From NCBI GenBank assembly GCA_910579525.1, contig CAJTUK010000004.1:62001-126000 (forward strand): a DNA stretch of 64,000 nucleotides. Reading direction: 5' to 3'. How positions within the stretch are numbered: the first letter of the stretch is position 1; each line of letters begins with the position of its first letter. Below the pieces are notes generated by a model, which worked only from the letters and a program-made list of their open reading frames with translations, searched no databases and was not told the origin of the DNA. Positions 8,200 through 16,324 of the stretch are shown here, in pieces. This DNA comes from an uncultured Christensenella sp. (lineage in GTDB: Bacteria; Bacillota; Clostridia; Christensenellales; Borkfalkiaceae). The position numbers and the translations under genes are program-made.

Positions 8200-11100
8200 T
8201 CAATTTGCTGGAGTAAGTTCAACCATAAATATAGCGGATTCGCCGTCTTTGCCTTTAGACTGTGTATGCGTGCCCGCTTCCACAGTAACGGTTCCTACAT
8301 AATGGTCGCCTTCTGCAACGCCTACAATCTTGCTCGTATCGCCGTCAAGAGCGATTTTTGATTTGAGAGTGAAGTATACTTTCAAGGTCATTTTAGTCGC
8401 CGTGGTAAACGTTATGGCTCCGTTTTTATCAAACTTCAGTCCGCCCGTATATTCCGTGTCGTTTATAGTTGCTGTAGAGCCGTCTTTATACGTACCTTTA
8501 AAAGTCCAAAAATCTCCGTCTGCGGTTACGGCGGATTTTTCATTGAAAATCAAAACTTTTCTCTTGCTCGCAACTTCCGCATATTTTTTCATTATCTCGT
8601 CGAATTTGGCTTTTGCTTCACCCGTGATCTCGGCTTTCTGCGTTTCTGTAAGCGAATTGTACAGAGTGTTTAGTCTTCCTCCGATTTGAACTGCTTCTTC
8701 TGTATTTGCCGCTTCGAGTTCGTCTTTAAAATCGAATAATTTTTCAATTTGTTCAATCTCTGCTAAGCCGTCCGTAAGTTTTTTATACGTTTTTCCGTCG
8801 TTGTGAGCTCTGACAACAGCTTGTTGATTAGTTGATTCCAAATCGGACGTGAGCGAGTTATAAGCGCCGTTTACGGCGTTAAACCAGTCTTTAAATTTGT
8901 CAAGTGCTTCGCGCTTATAAATTTTTATTTCCGAAGAGGTCAAATCGGGCAAATCTGTCAGCTTGTTTATTACGTTTTGCGCGGCAAACGCTTCATAAGC
9001 CGCCCACGCCGCGGTAAGTAAGTTATAGTTTGTTATTTGCGCTTGATATCTCGGCGCTAAATCCATATAAGCTATTTGTGCGGCGTTTATTTTGTTGTAA
9101 GAACCTTGAGTAACTTCTCCGATATAATCTATTCTTGCAATTACGTGAGCTATCTGGAGTTGTGTAAGCGCTTCGGTGGCTTTTGCATAGCGGGGATAAA
9201 GAGCAATTATGTCTTCGTTGTTGCGTTCTTCGCCGATCAGAGCGCCGTACGCTTTTGCCGCTTCGTTAATTACGCTTTCACTGTTCAGCGTAACGGTGGA
9301 GGGAATAGCCGCCATGGCCGTTTTTGCTGCGTTTATTCTGTAATCGGACGAGGCTCCGGAATCGGCAAACGTCAGAGCTGTTATTGAAGCTTCTTTGTCT
9401 TTTTGTCCTGCCGATATTACATATGTTCCCGCCGGCAGTTTTAAAGAAACGGTATTATTAAACCCTTCAACCCAAACCTTTCCGTAAGAGTCGTAAATAT
9501 CGGGGGAAGCATATCCCGTCGTAACAGTGGTTACGGTAATCTGTGCGGGGGCCGACAATATGAACGTAATAAGTTGCCCTTTGCCTTTGATTGCGCCGCT
9601 TGACAACCCTGCGTTGAATAGAACATTATTGACGGTAGAGCCTGCTTTAACGTTGGTAAAATCTATGTTTAACGTTCCGTTATCAGGTACCGTTACCGCA
9701 TTTTGCGGTGTAAGCTTGTTGGGGGCTACGGGGATATCGGGAGTGAAATCCTGCGCGCCTACGTAAGTTAAAACTTTGAGTCTTGCGCTTGTGGCGTCGT
9801 CCAGAAGGCAGTCGGATGTTTTTTCGGTATCGTTATAATAGAATAAGTTTTTATTTGTATCGAAAGTAGAATAATCTACGTTTCCGAACGTGTATTTGCA
9901 TTTATTTGGTATGTTTACCGTTCTGTCTATAACGTTTTTAGGGGTTTCTTCATTGAAGCAGGCAACGAACGTGTTTTTATATGACTTGATTGCGCCGCCG
10001 CCTTCGCCTGTTCCGAAAATCTGCTTACAACCGTAGTTCACAGCTCGCGCGCAAACTCTTACATATTCAGCGAATCGAACTATTACTCTTACCAAAGGAA
10101 TACGCGAGCCGCAGTTATCCCACATATTGTGGTGCATGGTTACGCAGTACTGTAAAGAAGTAGAGGCAGAACCTATAAGATTGGTTTTGTGGCAATCGGT
10201 AAAATAGTTGTATGCAAGAGTGAAGTATCTGCCGCGTTTGAAGTCACAACTTCCGTCGCCTTCGGCTTTATCGGTTTCGGCGGGGTTTGCGCAGTAGCCG
10301 GCATAGAATGTGTTATTATGTACCCAGCATCTTTCAATTGGTGAGTTAAGGTTTGCCTCCACATTAGCGTAACCGTCGTTAAGTATTTCGCATGAAATTT
10401 TACCTAAAACCCTTACGCTTACTGCGCCGAATTCTTTGCACAGACGGGCAATTCCCACGTTCGCTCTGTCGTTGCCTGCGTAGCGACGGTTATTAAGAAT
10501 TTCGCCTATTCCCTTATGTGCCGTTCCGCTCTCGTCGGTAAGGTAGGGGGTAAGGTCAATTTTTATGCCGTTTACGTAACCCTCGTTTACAGTGTTTTTA
10601 TTGCTTTCCGTTAAATAAATTACTAATGAATTATTTTTTAATACGCCGTTGTCCGTATACGCGCCAACGCCTTCGTCGTAATCGAAATGTGCGTAGCCGG
10701 AGCGGTCGTGAGCTTCTACCGTAACGGGAGCGGGGAGAGCAAGTTTGTCGCCGGACGAGGTGGTTATTTCAACTTCGTACTCGCCTGCGGTCAGCCCGAC
10801 TACGTCAACCCGCGCGTATCCGTCTACGTTACGAATAAGAGATTTATCAGCGTTTTGCCACGAACCGCCTGTCTTTCGGTATCTTATACTTGAAGAAGAG
10901 GGGTTAGCGTCTTCCCAAACTACCGCCAGACTCTCGTTATATCCGTTTACGCTCTGTATTTTACTGTTTAGTGTTTCCCATTTGGCACAAAGGTTTAAAT
11001 CGGAAGTAACCGCTGAATTGAAATCGTATTTTGTTGAATAGCTACTGTTGGTATACCAGTCAACGAACATTTTTCCGTCGATAGAGGGGGGCTCCGGTTT

Positions 11101-11466
11101 AACGGCTTTGTTGCCGCTTTCGACCGATTGCGCCGAAACTCCGTCGCTGAATCTAACTATACATTGCTCGCCCGAGGCAACCTCCGTGTCCGGTGTATAA
11201 TCGCCTGTTATACTGCCGATGTCTTTCGATTGATCGAATTTAAAGTTATCGGCATCTGTTCCTGGAACGTTTGAAACTCCGTCCCAATACTTCGACCAGT
11301 CTACGCCTTCGCTTGCGTCTTGCGAAGGCGGAACAAAGACGGGGCCGTCCGGTCCTTCGGGGTCAACGGGTGCGTTGTTTACGTTGCACGCCGTAGCGGA
11401 TATGCCTATAGAACATACCAGCGAAGCGCATAAAAGCAACTTAAGCGCCTTATTAAGTTTTCTCAT
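8200..11466 (-). CDS. Pectate-lyase-like (PL1-type) multidomain surface lipoprotein
   Basis: A 1088-residue lipoprotein with a signal peptide and lipobox-like SATAC, lipidation Cys27. Residues 101-165 match an InlB/Listeria-Bacteroides repeat (VRFSDG...WYTNSSYSTKYDF...AKWE), and 165-252 look fibronectin-III-like. Residues about 260-560 carry PL1 parallel beta-helix signatures: WVHNNTFYAG, EGDGSCDFKRG, YNYFTDCHKTNLIGS, HHNMWDNCGSRIPLVR (the SR-P-VR arginine is expected to be catalytic) and GGAIKSYKNTF. A beta module ending in LPAGTYVISAG (about 595-700) and long helices (about 705-1000) follow. The likely role is pectin or polygalacturonate cleavage at the cell surface. The segment between SRIPLVR and GGAIKSYKN seems short for the family, judged from memory only. 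An AAGGAGA ribosome site supports the start. Confidence 0.82.
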   Translation of the reverse strand: MRKLNKALKLLLCASLVCSIGISATACNVNNAPVDPEGPDGPVFVPPSQDASEGVDWSKYWDGVSNVPGTDADNFKFDQSKDIGSITGDYTPDTEVASGEQCIVRFSDGVSAQSVESGNKAVKPEPPSIDGKMFVDWYTNSSYSTKYDFNSAVTSDLNLCAKWETLNSKIQSVNGYNESLAVVWEDANPSSSSIRYRKTGGSWQNADKSLIRNVDGYARVDVVGLTAGEYEVEITTSSGDKLALPAPVTVEAHDRSGYAHFDYDEGVGAYTDNGVLKNNSLVIYLTESNKNTVNEGYVNGIKIDLTPYLTDESGTAHKGIGEILNNRRYAGNDRANVGIARLCKEFGAVSVRVLGKISCEILNDGYANVEANLNSPIERCWVHNNTFYAGYCANPAETDKAEGDGSCDFKRGRYFTLAYNYFTDCHKTNLIGSASTSLQYCVTMHHNMWDNCGSRIPLVRVIVRFAEYVRVCARAVNYGCKQIFGTGEGGGAIKSYKNTFVACFNEETPKNVIDRTVNIPNKCKYTFGNVDYSTFDTNKNLFYYNDTEKTSDCLLDDATSARLKVLTYVGAQDFTPDIPVAPNKLTPQNAVTVPDNGTLNIDFTNVKAGSTVNNVLFNAGLSSGAIKGKGQLITFILSAPAQITVTTVTTGYASPDIYDSYGKVWVEGFNNTVSLKLPAGTYVISAGQKDKEASITALTFADSGASSDYRINAAKTAMAAIPSTVTLNSESVINEAAKAYGALIGEERNNEDIIALYPRYAKATEALTQLQIAHVIARIDYIGEVTQGSYNKINAAQIAYMDLAPRYQAQITNYNLLTAAWAAYEAFAAQNVINKLTDLPDLTSSEIKIYKREALDKFKDWFNAVNGAYNSLTSDLESTNQQAVVRAHNDGKTYKKLTDGLAEIEQIEKLFDFKDELEAANTEEAVQIGGRLNTLYNSLTETQKAEITGEAKAKFDEIMKKYAEVASKRKVLIFNEKSAVTADGDFWTFKGTYKDGSTATINDTEYTGGLKFDKNGAITFTTATKMTLKVYFTLKSKIALDGDTSKIVGVAEGDHYVGTVTVEAGTHTQSKGKDGESAIFMVELTPAN

Positions 11467-11476
11467 CTCTTCTCCT

Positions 11477-11532
11477 TATATCCGTCTGATAGCGGATATA
11501 CATATTATATACTATAATAATATAATAGTCAA
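11477..11532 (-). promoter_or_regulatory. Promoter and operator-like inverted repeat of the lyase gene
   Basis: On the minus strand, TTGACT (11532-11527), a 17-base spacer and TATAAT (11509-11504). An 8-bp perfect inverted repeat, TATATCCG (11477-11484) with CGGATATA (11493-11500), starts just after the -10 and spans the expected transcription start, a classical repressor-site position. Confidence 0.7.
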
Positions 11533-11607
11533 TAATATCGATTTTAAATGTGTAATAATTTTTCTTTTTATGAAAATTAATTACATATTTTTACCGATTA
11601 TATACTA

Positions 11608-11636
11608 TTGACTTTTAATCGAAATAATGATAAATT
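11608..11636 (+). promoter_or_regulatory. Promoter placing the start codon near the transcript 5' end
   Basis: TTGACT (11608-11613), a 17-base spacer and TGA-TAAATT (extended -10; hexamer 11631-11636). The expected transcription start is only about 4-6 bases before the ATG at 11648, and no Shine-Dalgarno is visible. Confidence 0.6.
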
Positions 11637-11647
11637 TATAGTATATT

Positions 11648-12685
11648 ATGAAAAAGAAAAATGAAAACACGGCTGTTGCCGTACAACAGGAAGAGAATTC
11701 TTCTACAAAAATGACTATATACGATTACGAACAAAAATATGTAAAACGGCAAAACGTAAGGGGGACAAAAATTCTTTTGCGCGTAATAATTGCCGCGCTT
11801 GCCGTTTTTTTGTTTGCGTGTTTGTTTTTTGTGTCTCTCCGAGTGTGGGAAATAAACGAATATGCGGGCTACGGCGCCGGAGCGCTGTGCCTTATTTTGT
11901 ACATAGTTTTATTTATCGTGCCAATGGTGAAGCTTATGAAATCAGAGTATTTCATAGTTAACGTCAATGCAAAAACGGCGCGTGCGGCAAAGAATCATAA
12001 CCGTAAAGTGCGTCGGGACATTGCCGACAAAATGATAGATTTGACGGGCAAGGTAGAAGGCGTAGGCTGGTACGATTCTAAAATTGTCGGCGAAATGGCT
12101 ATAGCCGTAAAAACCAATGACGATAAAAAAATAATGAGTTGTCTCACAGAACTGTACACAGGTTGTGTAAAAAAGTCGGCGAAGGATCTTATTTTCAAAA
12201 GTTCAATGAAGTCGGCAATGTATTCCGCGCTGTCTCAAACAAGCAAGGTCGACGCAGCTTTGGTAGTCGTTATGAATCTGCAACTTGTTAAAGATTTGGT
12301 GTTTTTATACGGATTCAGACCGTCGGACGCTAAACTCGTTAGAATTTTCGGTAGGGTTTTGCAAAATTCACTTATAGCCTACGGTTTGGGTGGCGTAAAA
12401 ATAGGTAACAGTATAGTTAAAACTATGGGAGACGCCGTAAAGGGTATTCCTTTTTTGGGAACGGCGATTTCCGTTATAGTCGATTCGTCAGTGCAGGGAT
12501 TGACAAACGGAGTCTTAACTGCCGTTATAGGCTATCAGACAATAAAATACCTTAATCAGGAATATCGCTTGCAAGAAATTTTAGAAGGAGTTGAACTTGC
12601 CGAAACGGACGAAGAGCTTCAAGAAACCTGTGTAGAAATAGAAAAGGAGCTTAAAAAGAATAGAAAAGCTCCGCAAGCAGCGTAA
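11648..12685 (+). CDS. DUF697/YcjF-like membrane protein
   Basis: A 345-residue protein of unknown function. Residues about 42-64 and 73-96 are two hydrophobic helices after a charged N-terminus. The C-terminal half contains the DUF697-type stretch VVVMNLQLVKDLVFLYGFRPS followed by helices with small residues (about 240-300), and the tail is Glu/Lys-rich. The family includes E. coli YcjF and domains often attached to GTPases; its biochemical role is not established. It is monocistronic with its own promoter and a strong terminator. No ribosome site precedes the ATG, consistent with a leaderless message. Confidence 0.75.
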   Translation: MKKKNENTAVAVQQEENSSTKMTIYDYEQKYVKRQNVRGTKILLRVIIAALAVFLFACLFFVSLRVWEINEYAGYGAGALCLILYIVLFIVPMVKLMKSEYFIVNVNAKTARAAKNHNRKVRRDIADKMIDLTGKVEGVGWYDSKIVGEMAIAVKTNDDKKIMSCLTELYTGCVKKSAKDLIFKSSMKSAMYSALSQTSKVDAALVVVMNLQLVKDLVFLYGFRPSDAKLVRIFGRVLQNSLIAYGLGGVKIGNSIVKTMGDAVKGIPFLGTAISVIVDSSVQGLTNGVLTAVIGYQTIKYLNQEYRLQEILEGVELAETDEELQETCVEIEKELKKNRKAPQAA

Positions 12686-12701
12686 TTTGATAATTTTGTA
12701 T

Positions 12702-12749
12702 AAAAAACCCGTCGATTAAAGTAATTTTACTTCAATCGACGGGTTTTTT
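12702..12749. terminator. Bidirectional intrinsic terminator
   Basis: A long hairpin (core AACCCGTCGATT with AATCGACGGGTT, extended on both sides, one mismatch) flanked by A-run and T-run. It can end the upstream plus-strand gene and the minus-strand tRNA transcript. Confidence 0.9.
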
Positions 12750-12750
12750 A

Positions 12751-12825
12751 TGGTACTCCCGCTGGGGATCGAACCCGGAACTGCCCCTTAGGAGGGGGCT
12801 GTTATATCCATTTAACTACGGAAGC
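12751..12825 (-). tRNA. tRNA-Arg (anticodon CCU)
   Basis: The minus strand folds into a full cloverleaf. The acceptor is GCTTCCG/CGGGAGT (two G-U pairs), the D arm GTTA/TAAC, and the anticodon stem GCCCC/GGGGC with loop CTCCTAA, giving anticodon CCT (reads AGG). The T arm is CCGGG-TTCGATC-CCCAG with one C-A mismatch, and the 3' CCA is encoded. Identity rests on the anticodon; the fold is unambiguous. Confidence 0.95.
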
Positions 12826-12859
12826 ATTTTGCTTTAAAAGCAAAATTATATAAAACAAA

Positions 12860-12885
12860 AAGCGAGCGAAGAATTACGCCCGCTT
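12860..12885 (-). terminator. Intrinsic terminator of rpsT
   Basis: On the minus strand, AAGCGGGCG pairs with CGCTCGCTT (9 bp, one G-U), followed by TTTTGTTTT. Confidence 0.8.
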
Positions 12886-12890
12886 GTTTT

Positions 12891-13154
12891 TTACGCCATT
12901 GCGTTGAGTTTTTTCGCAAGTCCCGACTTCTTATTAGCGGCAGTATTCTTTTTAAGAACGCCCTTTGATACCGCGCAGTCTATTGCCGAGCAAGTGGAAG
13001 GGAAAAGAGCCGTAGCCGCCTTTTTGTCACCGCTTTCTACAAGAGCGAGGAACTTTTTAATTTCGGTTTTAACACCCGATTTAATGGATTTGTTTCTCGC
13101 GGTTTTTTTTGCGGTTACAAGCACGCGCTTTTTAGCAGACTTAATATTAGGCAT
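12891..13154 (-). CDS. rpsT: Ribosomal protein S20
   Basis: An 87-residue, very Lys-rich protein starting MPNIKSAKKRV with the S20 pattern TARNKSIKSGVKT and the C-terminal KGVLKKNTAANKKSGLAKKL. S20 binds 16S rRNA early in 30S assembly. Length and start match the family, and the start is preceded by AAAGGAGATATGAA. It is a single-gene unit with its own promoter and terminator. It lies next to tRNA-Arg on the same strand, but the terminator between them suggests separate transcripts. Confidence 0.98.
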   Translation of the reverse strand: MPNIKSAKKRVLVTAKKTARNKSIKSGVKTEIKKFLALVESGDKKAATALFPSTCSAIDCAVSKGVLKKNTAANKKSGLAKKLNAMA

Positions 13155-13199
13155 TTCATATCTCCTTTGGATACTTAAAATTCACTTAATTCTTTTGTA

Positions 13200-13228
13200 A
13201 TTTTATCATAAAAAATATGTGTTGTAAA
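13200..13228 (-). promoter_or_regulatory. rpsT promoter
   Basis: On the minus strand, TTTACA (13228-13223), a 17-base spacer and TAAAAT (13205-13200), with a TGA extension before the -10. Confidence 0.75.
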
Positions 13229-13266
13229 CTGTTTTTTATGACTTTTGCTATTTTTTTTAATATATT

Positions 13267-14091
13267 TTGAGTTTGCTAAATATTAATAATAGAGTGAATG
13301 ATTTTTTTAGCGACGTATCCGCGCCGATATGTTTTTTTGACAGCGGCATAGGCGGTTTAAATCTTTTATATGAGTGCGTACGCCGTTTGCCAAGCAAAAA
13401 TTTTATATACTTTGCCGATAACTATAACGTACCTTACGGTAGTTTTACGCATGAAAAACTTATCAATACGGTAGACGGAATTTTTAAAACTGTGAGCGGC
13501 TATTTTCCTTGCGCGGCAGTCGTTGCATGCAATACGGTTACGGCACAGTGTATCGGATTCCTCCGTAAAAAATATTCGTTTCCTATTGTTGGGATACAAC
13601 CGGCGGTAAAACCGGCGGCGCGTAACGGAGAAAAGTGCGTTATTCTCGCAACGCCGGCAACGTCTGCAAGTGCCGACATAAGGGAACTGGTTATGCATTT
13701 CGGGAACGGCAAGACAGATGTGGTAGCTTGTGCCAATTTGGCGGCTTACATAGAAAGAAATGTTTTCTCTTTGAACGAAACGGAAATAATCAAATTGTTG
13801 CCTGACGTGAATGCCGACTCTGTTGTTTTGGGTTGTACACATTATGCTTACGTGGAAGAAACGATAAAAAAGCGTTATAATTGCAGAGTTTACGACGGCA
13901 TTGAGGGAACGGCAAACAGGTTATGCGATGTTTTAGGGATTTTTGACCACTTTCACGACAAAAATAACGGGATAATTGAAAATTTGAATAAAAACGGCGG
14001 AAAAATAACTTTTATCGGTGGTGACGAGGTGAAAAATCGGCGCGTTTTTGAGGAAATCGTAGTTGTTCGCGGTAAGGCTCTGGGGAAATAA
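13267..14091 (+). CDS. murI: Glutamate racemase
   Basis: Converts L-glutamate to D-glutamate for peptidoglycan, using two cysteines. The sequence shows FDSGIGG near the N-terminus, VACNTVTA around the first catalytic cysteine and GCTHY around the second, all as in MurI. It is about 265-274 residues depending on the start. The given start is TTG; a TTG at 13273 and a GTG at 13294 are in the same frame, and none has a clear ribosome site, so the first few residues are uncertain. The gene runs into the mra promoter region, and no terminator is visible before it. Confidence 0.93.
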   Translation: MSLLNINNRVNDFFSDVSAPICFFDSGIGGLNLLYECVRRLPSKNFIYFADNYNVPYGSFTHEKLINTVDGIFKTVSGYFPCAAVVACNTVTAQCIGFLRKKYSFPIVGIQPAVKPAARNGEKCVILATPATSASADIRELVMHFGNGKTDVVACANLAAYIERNVFSLNETEIIKLLPDVNADSVVLGCTHYAYVEETIKKRYNCRVYDGIEGTANRLCDVLGIFDHFHDKNNGIIENLNKNGGKITFIGGDEVKNRRVFEEIVVVRGKALGK

Positions 14092-14092
14092 T

Positions 14093-14117
14093 TCCCAAAA
14101 AATCCCAAGTTTTTCCT
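14093..14117 (-). promoter_or_regulatory. MraZ-box-like direct repeats
   Basis: On the minus strand TGGGA occurs at 14107-14103 and 14097-14093, exactly 10 bases apart. A degenerate third unit (AGGAA) lies at 14117-14113. TGGGN repeats with 10-base period are the known MraZ target, and these sit just upstream of the mraZ -35. Confidence 0.6.
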
Positions 14118-14126
14118 AAAAAAGTA

Positions 14127-14155
14127 TTGACAATGGTCAATTTTTATTGTATATT
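14127..14155 (+). promoter_or_regulatory. Promoter of the mra/dcw cluster
   Basis: TTGACA (14127-14132), a 17-base spacer and TATATT (14150-14155). A TTGAC-AATG-GTCAA inverted repeat (14127-14140) covers the -35. Confidence 0.85.
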
Positions 14156-14185
14156 GTTACTATCAACCTACTAAAGGCAGTTTTT

Positions 14186-14614
14186 ATGTTTTATCTGACA
14201 GGTGAATACCCTCACCAAATGGACACTAAAAACAGAATACGTATTCCTAACAAGCTTAAGGGCGAGGAAAGGGGACTTTACTTCTCGAAAGGGACGAATA
14301 ACTGTCTTTTTGTATATTATGACGAAGCGTTTAAAGAGCTCATAAAAGAAATTGAAGAAAAAATTAAAATGAGCGACGAAGACGGACAAATGGCTTTGAG
14401 GGTATTTGCAAAGTCATTTACATGGGTTGAGGGAGACGCGCAGGGGAGAATGATTCTTCCTCAAAAACTGAAAGAGTTTGCAAAAATAGACAGAGATATC
14501 GTTATCTGCGGAGCAGGCTCCCATATAGAAATCTGGGCAAAGGAAGTTCACGACAAGTACTTTGCAGACGCGGACAAGAACTTCGACGAACTTTTCAAAA
14601 AATTAGGTATCTGA
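14186..14614 (+). CDS. mraZ: Transcriptional regulator MraZ
   Basis: A 142-residue DNA-binding protein with two AbrB-like beta-barrel repeats, the autoregulator of the division and cell-wall cluster. The first repeat starts MFYLTGEYPHQMDTKNRI and the second contains VEGDAQGRMILPQKLKEFA. The start is placed at 14186 because the protein then begins as MraZ homologues do and AAAGG lies upstream; an in-frame ATG at 14147 would add 13 unrelated residues and fall within the promoter. It is first in the cluster, one base from rsmH. Likely self-regulation is suggested by the TGGGA repeats at 14093-14107. Confidence 0.96.
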   Translation: MFYLTGEYPHQMDTKNRIRIPNKLKGEERGLYFSKGTNNCLFVYYDEAFKELIKEIEEKIKMSDEDGQMALRVFAKSFTWVEGDAQGRMILPQKLKEFAKIDRDIVICGAGSHIEIWAKEVHDKYFADADKNFDELFKKLGI

Positions 14615-14615
14615 C

Positions 14616-15554
14616 ATGGAATTCGCCCATATACCGGTTATGCTCGAAGAGTGTATTCAGGGACTGAACCTGAAACCCGACGGCGTATATTTTGACGGAA
14701 CAATAGGCGGGGCGGGACACTCCTATGAAATACTGAAAAGAACTTCGCCTACTGGCAGGTTGATTGCCACTGATTTGGACGATGAAGCGATAGCCGCGGC
14801 GTCAAAGCGGCTTGAAGAGTTCACTGGAAGATTTAAAATTTACAAATCGGATTACAAGAGATACGAAACCGTGCTGGAAGAAGACGGTACAAAGCAGCTT
14901 GACGGCGCAATACTCGATTTCGGAGTATCAAGCTATCAATTGGATAATGCGGAACGCGGTTTCTCATATATGAGGGCGGAAGCACCTTTGGATATGAGAA
15001 TGGACAGGTCTCAACAGTTCACGGCGCAAGACCTGGTTAACGAATATTCCCGCGAAAAAATAGCGGAAATATTAAAGCGTTACGGCGAAGAAAAATTTGC
15101 ATTTAACATAGCCGACAATATCGTAAAAGCGAGAACCCGAAAGGCTGTTACGACTTGCGGCGAACTTGTTGAAATAATAGAAAACAGCATACCGGCAAAA
15201 TTCAGACAGAACGGGCCTGCGGCAAGAAAAAGTTTTCAGGCAATACGTATTGCGGTGAACGGCGAACTGAACGGGCTTTACGAATGTGTTTTAGGTCTTA
15301 CCCGAAGACTTAAAAAGGGCGGAAGAATGGTTATACTAACTTTTCATTCGCTTGAAGACAGAATTGTGAAGCAGGCATTCAGATATCTTGAAACCGACTG
15401 CATCTGTGATAAAAATTTACCTGTATGCGTTTGCGGAAAAGTTAAAGAGGTAGAAATTATTACTAAAAAGCCGATAACGGCAAGTTTAAAAGAAATGACT
15501 ATGAATTCGCGCTCGAAATGCGCAAAATTGAGAATAGCAGAAAAAACAGTTTGA
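14616..15554 (+). CDS. rsmH: 16S rRNA (cytosine(1402)-N4)-methyltransferase
   Basis: Methylates N4 of C1402 in 16S rRNA using SAM. The 312-residue sequence shows the RsmH hallmarks HIPVMLEECIQGL, the SAM loop DGTIGGAGHS, LDFGVSSYQLDNAERGFSY, GGRMVILTFHSLEDRIVK and the C-terminal NSRSKCAKLRIAE. It starts one base after the mraZ stop, so the pair is probably translationally coupled. Its position directly behind mraZ is the conserved dcw order. Confidence 0.97.
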   Translation: MEFAHIPVMLEECIQGLNLKPDGVYFDGTIGGAGHSYEILKRTSPTGRLIATDLDDEAIAAASKRLEEFTGRFKIYKSDYKRYETVLEEDGTKQLDGAILDFGVSSYQLDNAERGFSYMRAEAPLDMRMDRSQQFTAQDLVNEYSREKIAEILKRYGEEKFAFNIADNIVKARTRKAVTTCGELVEIIENSIPAKFRQNGPAARKSFQAIRIAVNGELNGLYECVLGLTRRLKKGGRMVILTFHSLEDRIVKQAFRYLETDCICDKNLPVCVCGKVKEVEIITKKPITASLKEMTMNSRSKCAKLRIAEKTV

Positions 15555-15576
15555 CTAATGCGATAAGGAGAAGGTT

Positions 15577-16284
15577 ATGGCAGTCGCAATTTTAGAAAGG
15601 GAAATAAACACCTTGGAAAAAGCGGAAGAAACCCGCGCAAGACAATTAAATAATACGGTAGCGCGTGATATTTCCGACGAGCAGCACAATGCCGGCATAA
15701 GCGAGGCTTACGCTAAATTAATTAATCCCAAATACGCAAAAGTTGATGATATTCTGGGGCGTACTGCGGAAGAACCCGTTCAAACGCGTAGGGAATTATT
15801 TGTTGAAAAACCCTATTTAGTGGAAAACGCAAGGGCGGACGCTGCGATTTTTCGCGCAGACAGCCCCGTTAACCGCAGAGAAGCATTAATCAATCCGCAG
15901 GTAGTTGCGATTGAGGAGAGTGAGGAAGAGAACGAGGATTTGCGTCCTACTCAGACCACGATCCAATATAAGACGACCGGAGTCAAAAAGAGTGTTGAAG
16001 AGAGCAAAACGGCAGACACCGGCGCGGAAAAGCGCGCGGGTCTGTCAAAAAAAGAAAAAATCGTGATTGCCGTAGTTATCGGCGTAATAATCGCGATGTT
16101 TGCCTTGATTATTATTAATTCGGCAATACTTTCGGGTATAAATTCCGAAATGAGCTCTCTTCAAACGTCTTTGACAACGGTTAAAGCGTCGTATGCGGGA
16201 GTCAGTAACGCCATTGAAGAGCAGATTGCAAACGCCGTTCAAAACGCTGAAAAATATGCTGCAAGTATGGGCTTAATCAAATAA
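15577..16284 (+). CDS. FtsL-like single-pass membrane protein with long cytoplasmic region
   Basis: A 235-residue protein at the place where ftsL stands in dcw clusters, between rsmH and the PBP gene. Residues 1-160 are charged and predicted cytoplasmic, 161-182 form one hydrophobic helix (KIVIAVVIGVIIAMFALIII), and 183-235 are a short outside segment with coiled-coil character (INSEMSSLQTSL...). Position and topology fit FtsL, which scaffolds the septal PBP and FtsW. The sequence is not recognisable and the cytoplasmic part is far longer than a typical FtsL. AAGGAGAAGG precedes the ATG. The role is inferred from context. Confidence 0.65.
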   Translation: MAVAILEREINTLEKAEETRARQLNNTVARDISDEQHNAGISEAYAKLINPKYAKVDDILGRTAEEPVQTRRELFVEKPYLVENARADAAIFRADSPVNRREALINPQVVAIEESEEENEDLRPTQTTIQYKTTGVKKSVEESKTADTGAEKRAGLSKKEKIVIAVVIGVIIAMFALIIINSAILSGINSEMSSLQTSLTTVKASYAGVSNAIEEQIANAVQNAEKYAASMGLIK

Positions 16285-16324
16285 AAAAGTCCGTTAATTC
16301 AAGCATATATGGGGGTCAATCACT

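Noticed and set aside
10020..10140. Possible frameshift in the pectate-lyase domain after SRIPLVR
   Set aside because: The two other frames hit stop codons within a few codons, so a pair of compensating shifts is not supported; the segment may simply be short or divergent.
13366..13842. 158-codon open frame on the minus strand inside murI
   Set aside because: Antisense shadow of a gene with intact catalytic motifs; the composition looks like reverse-frame translation.
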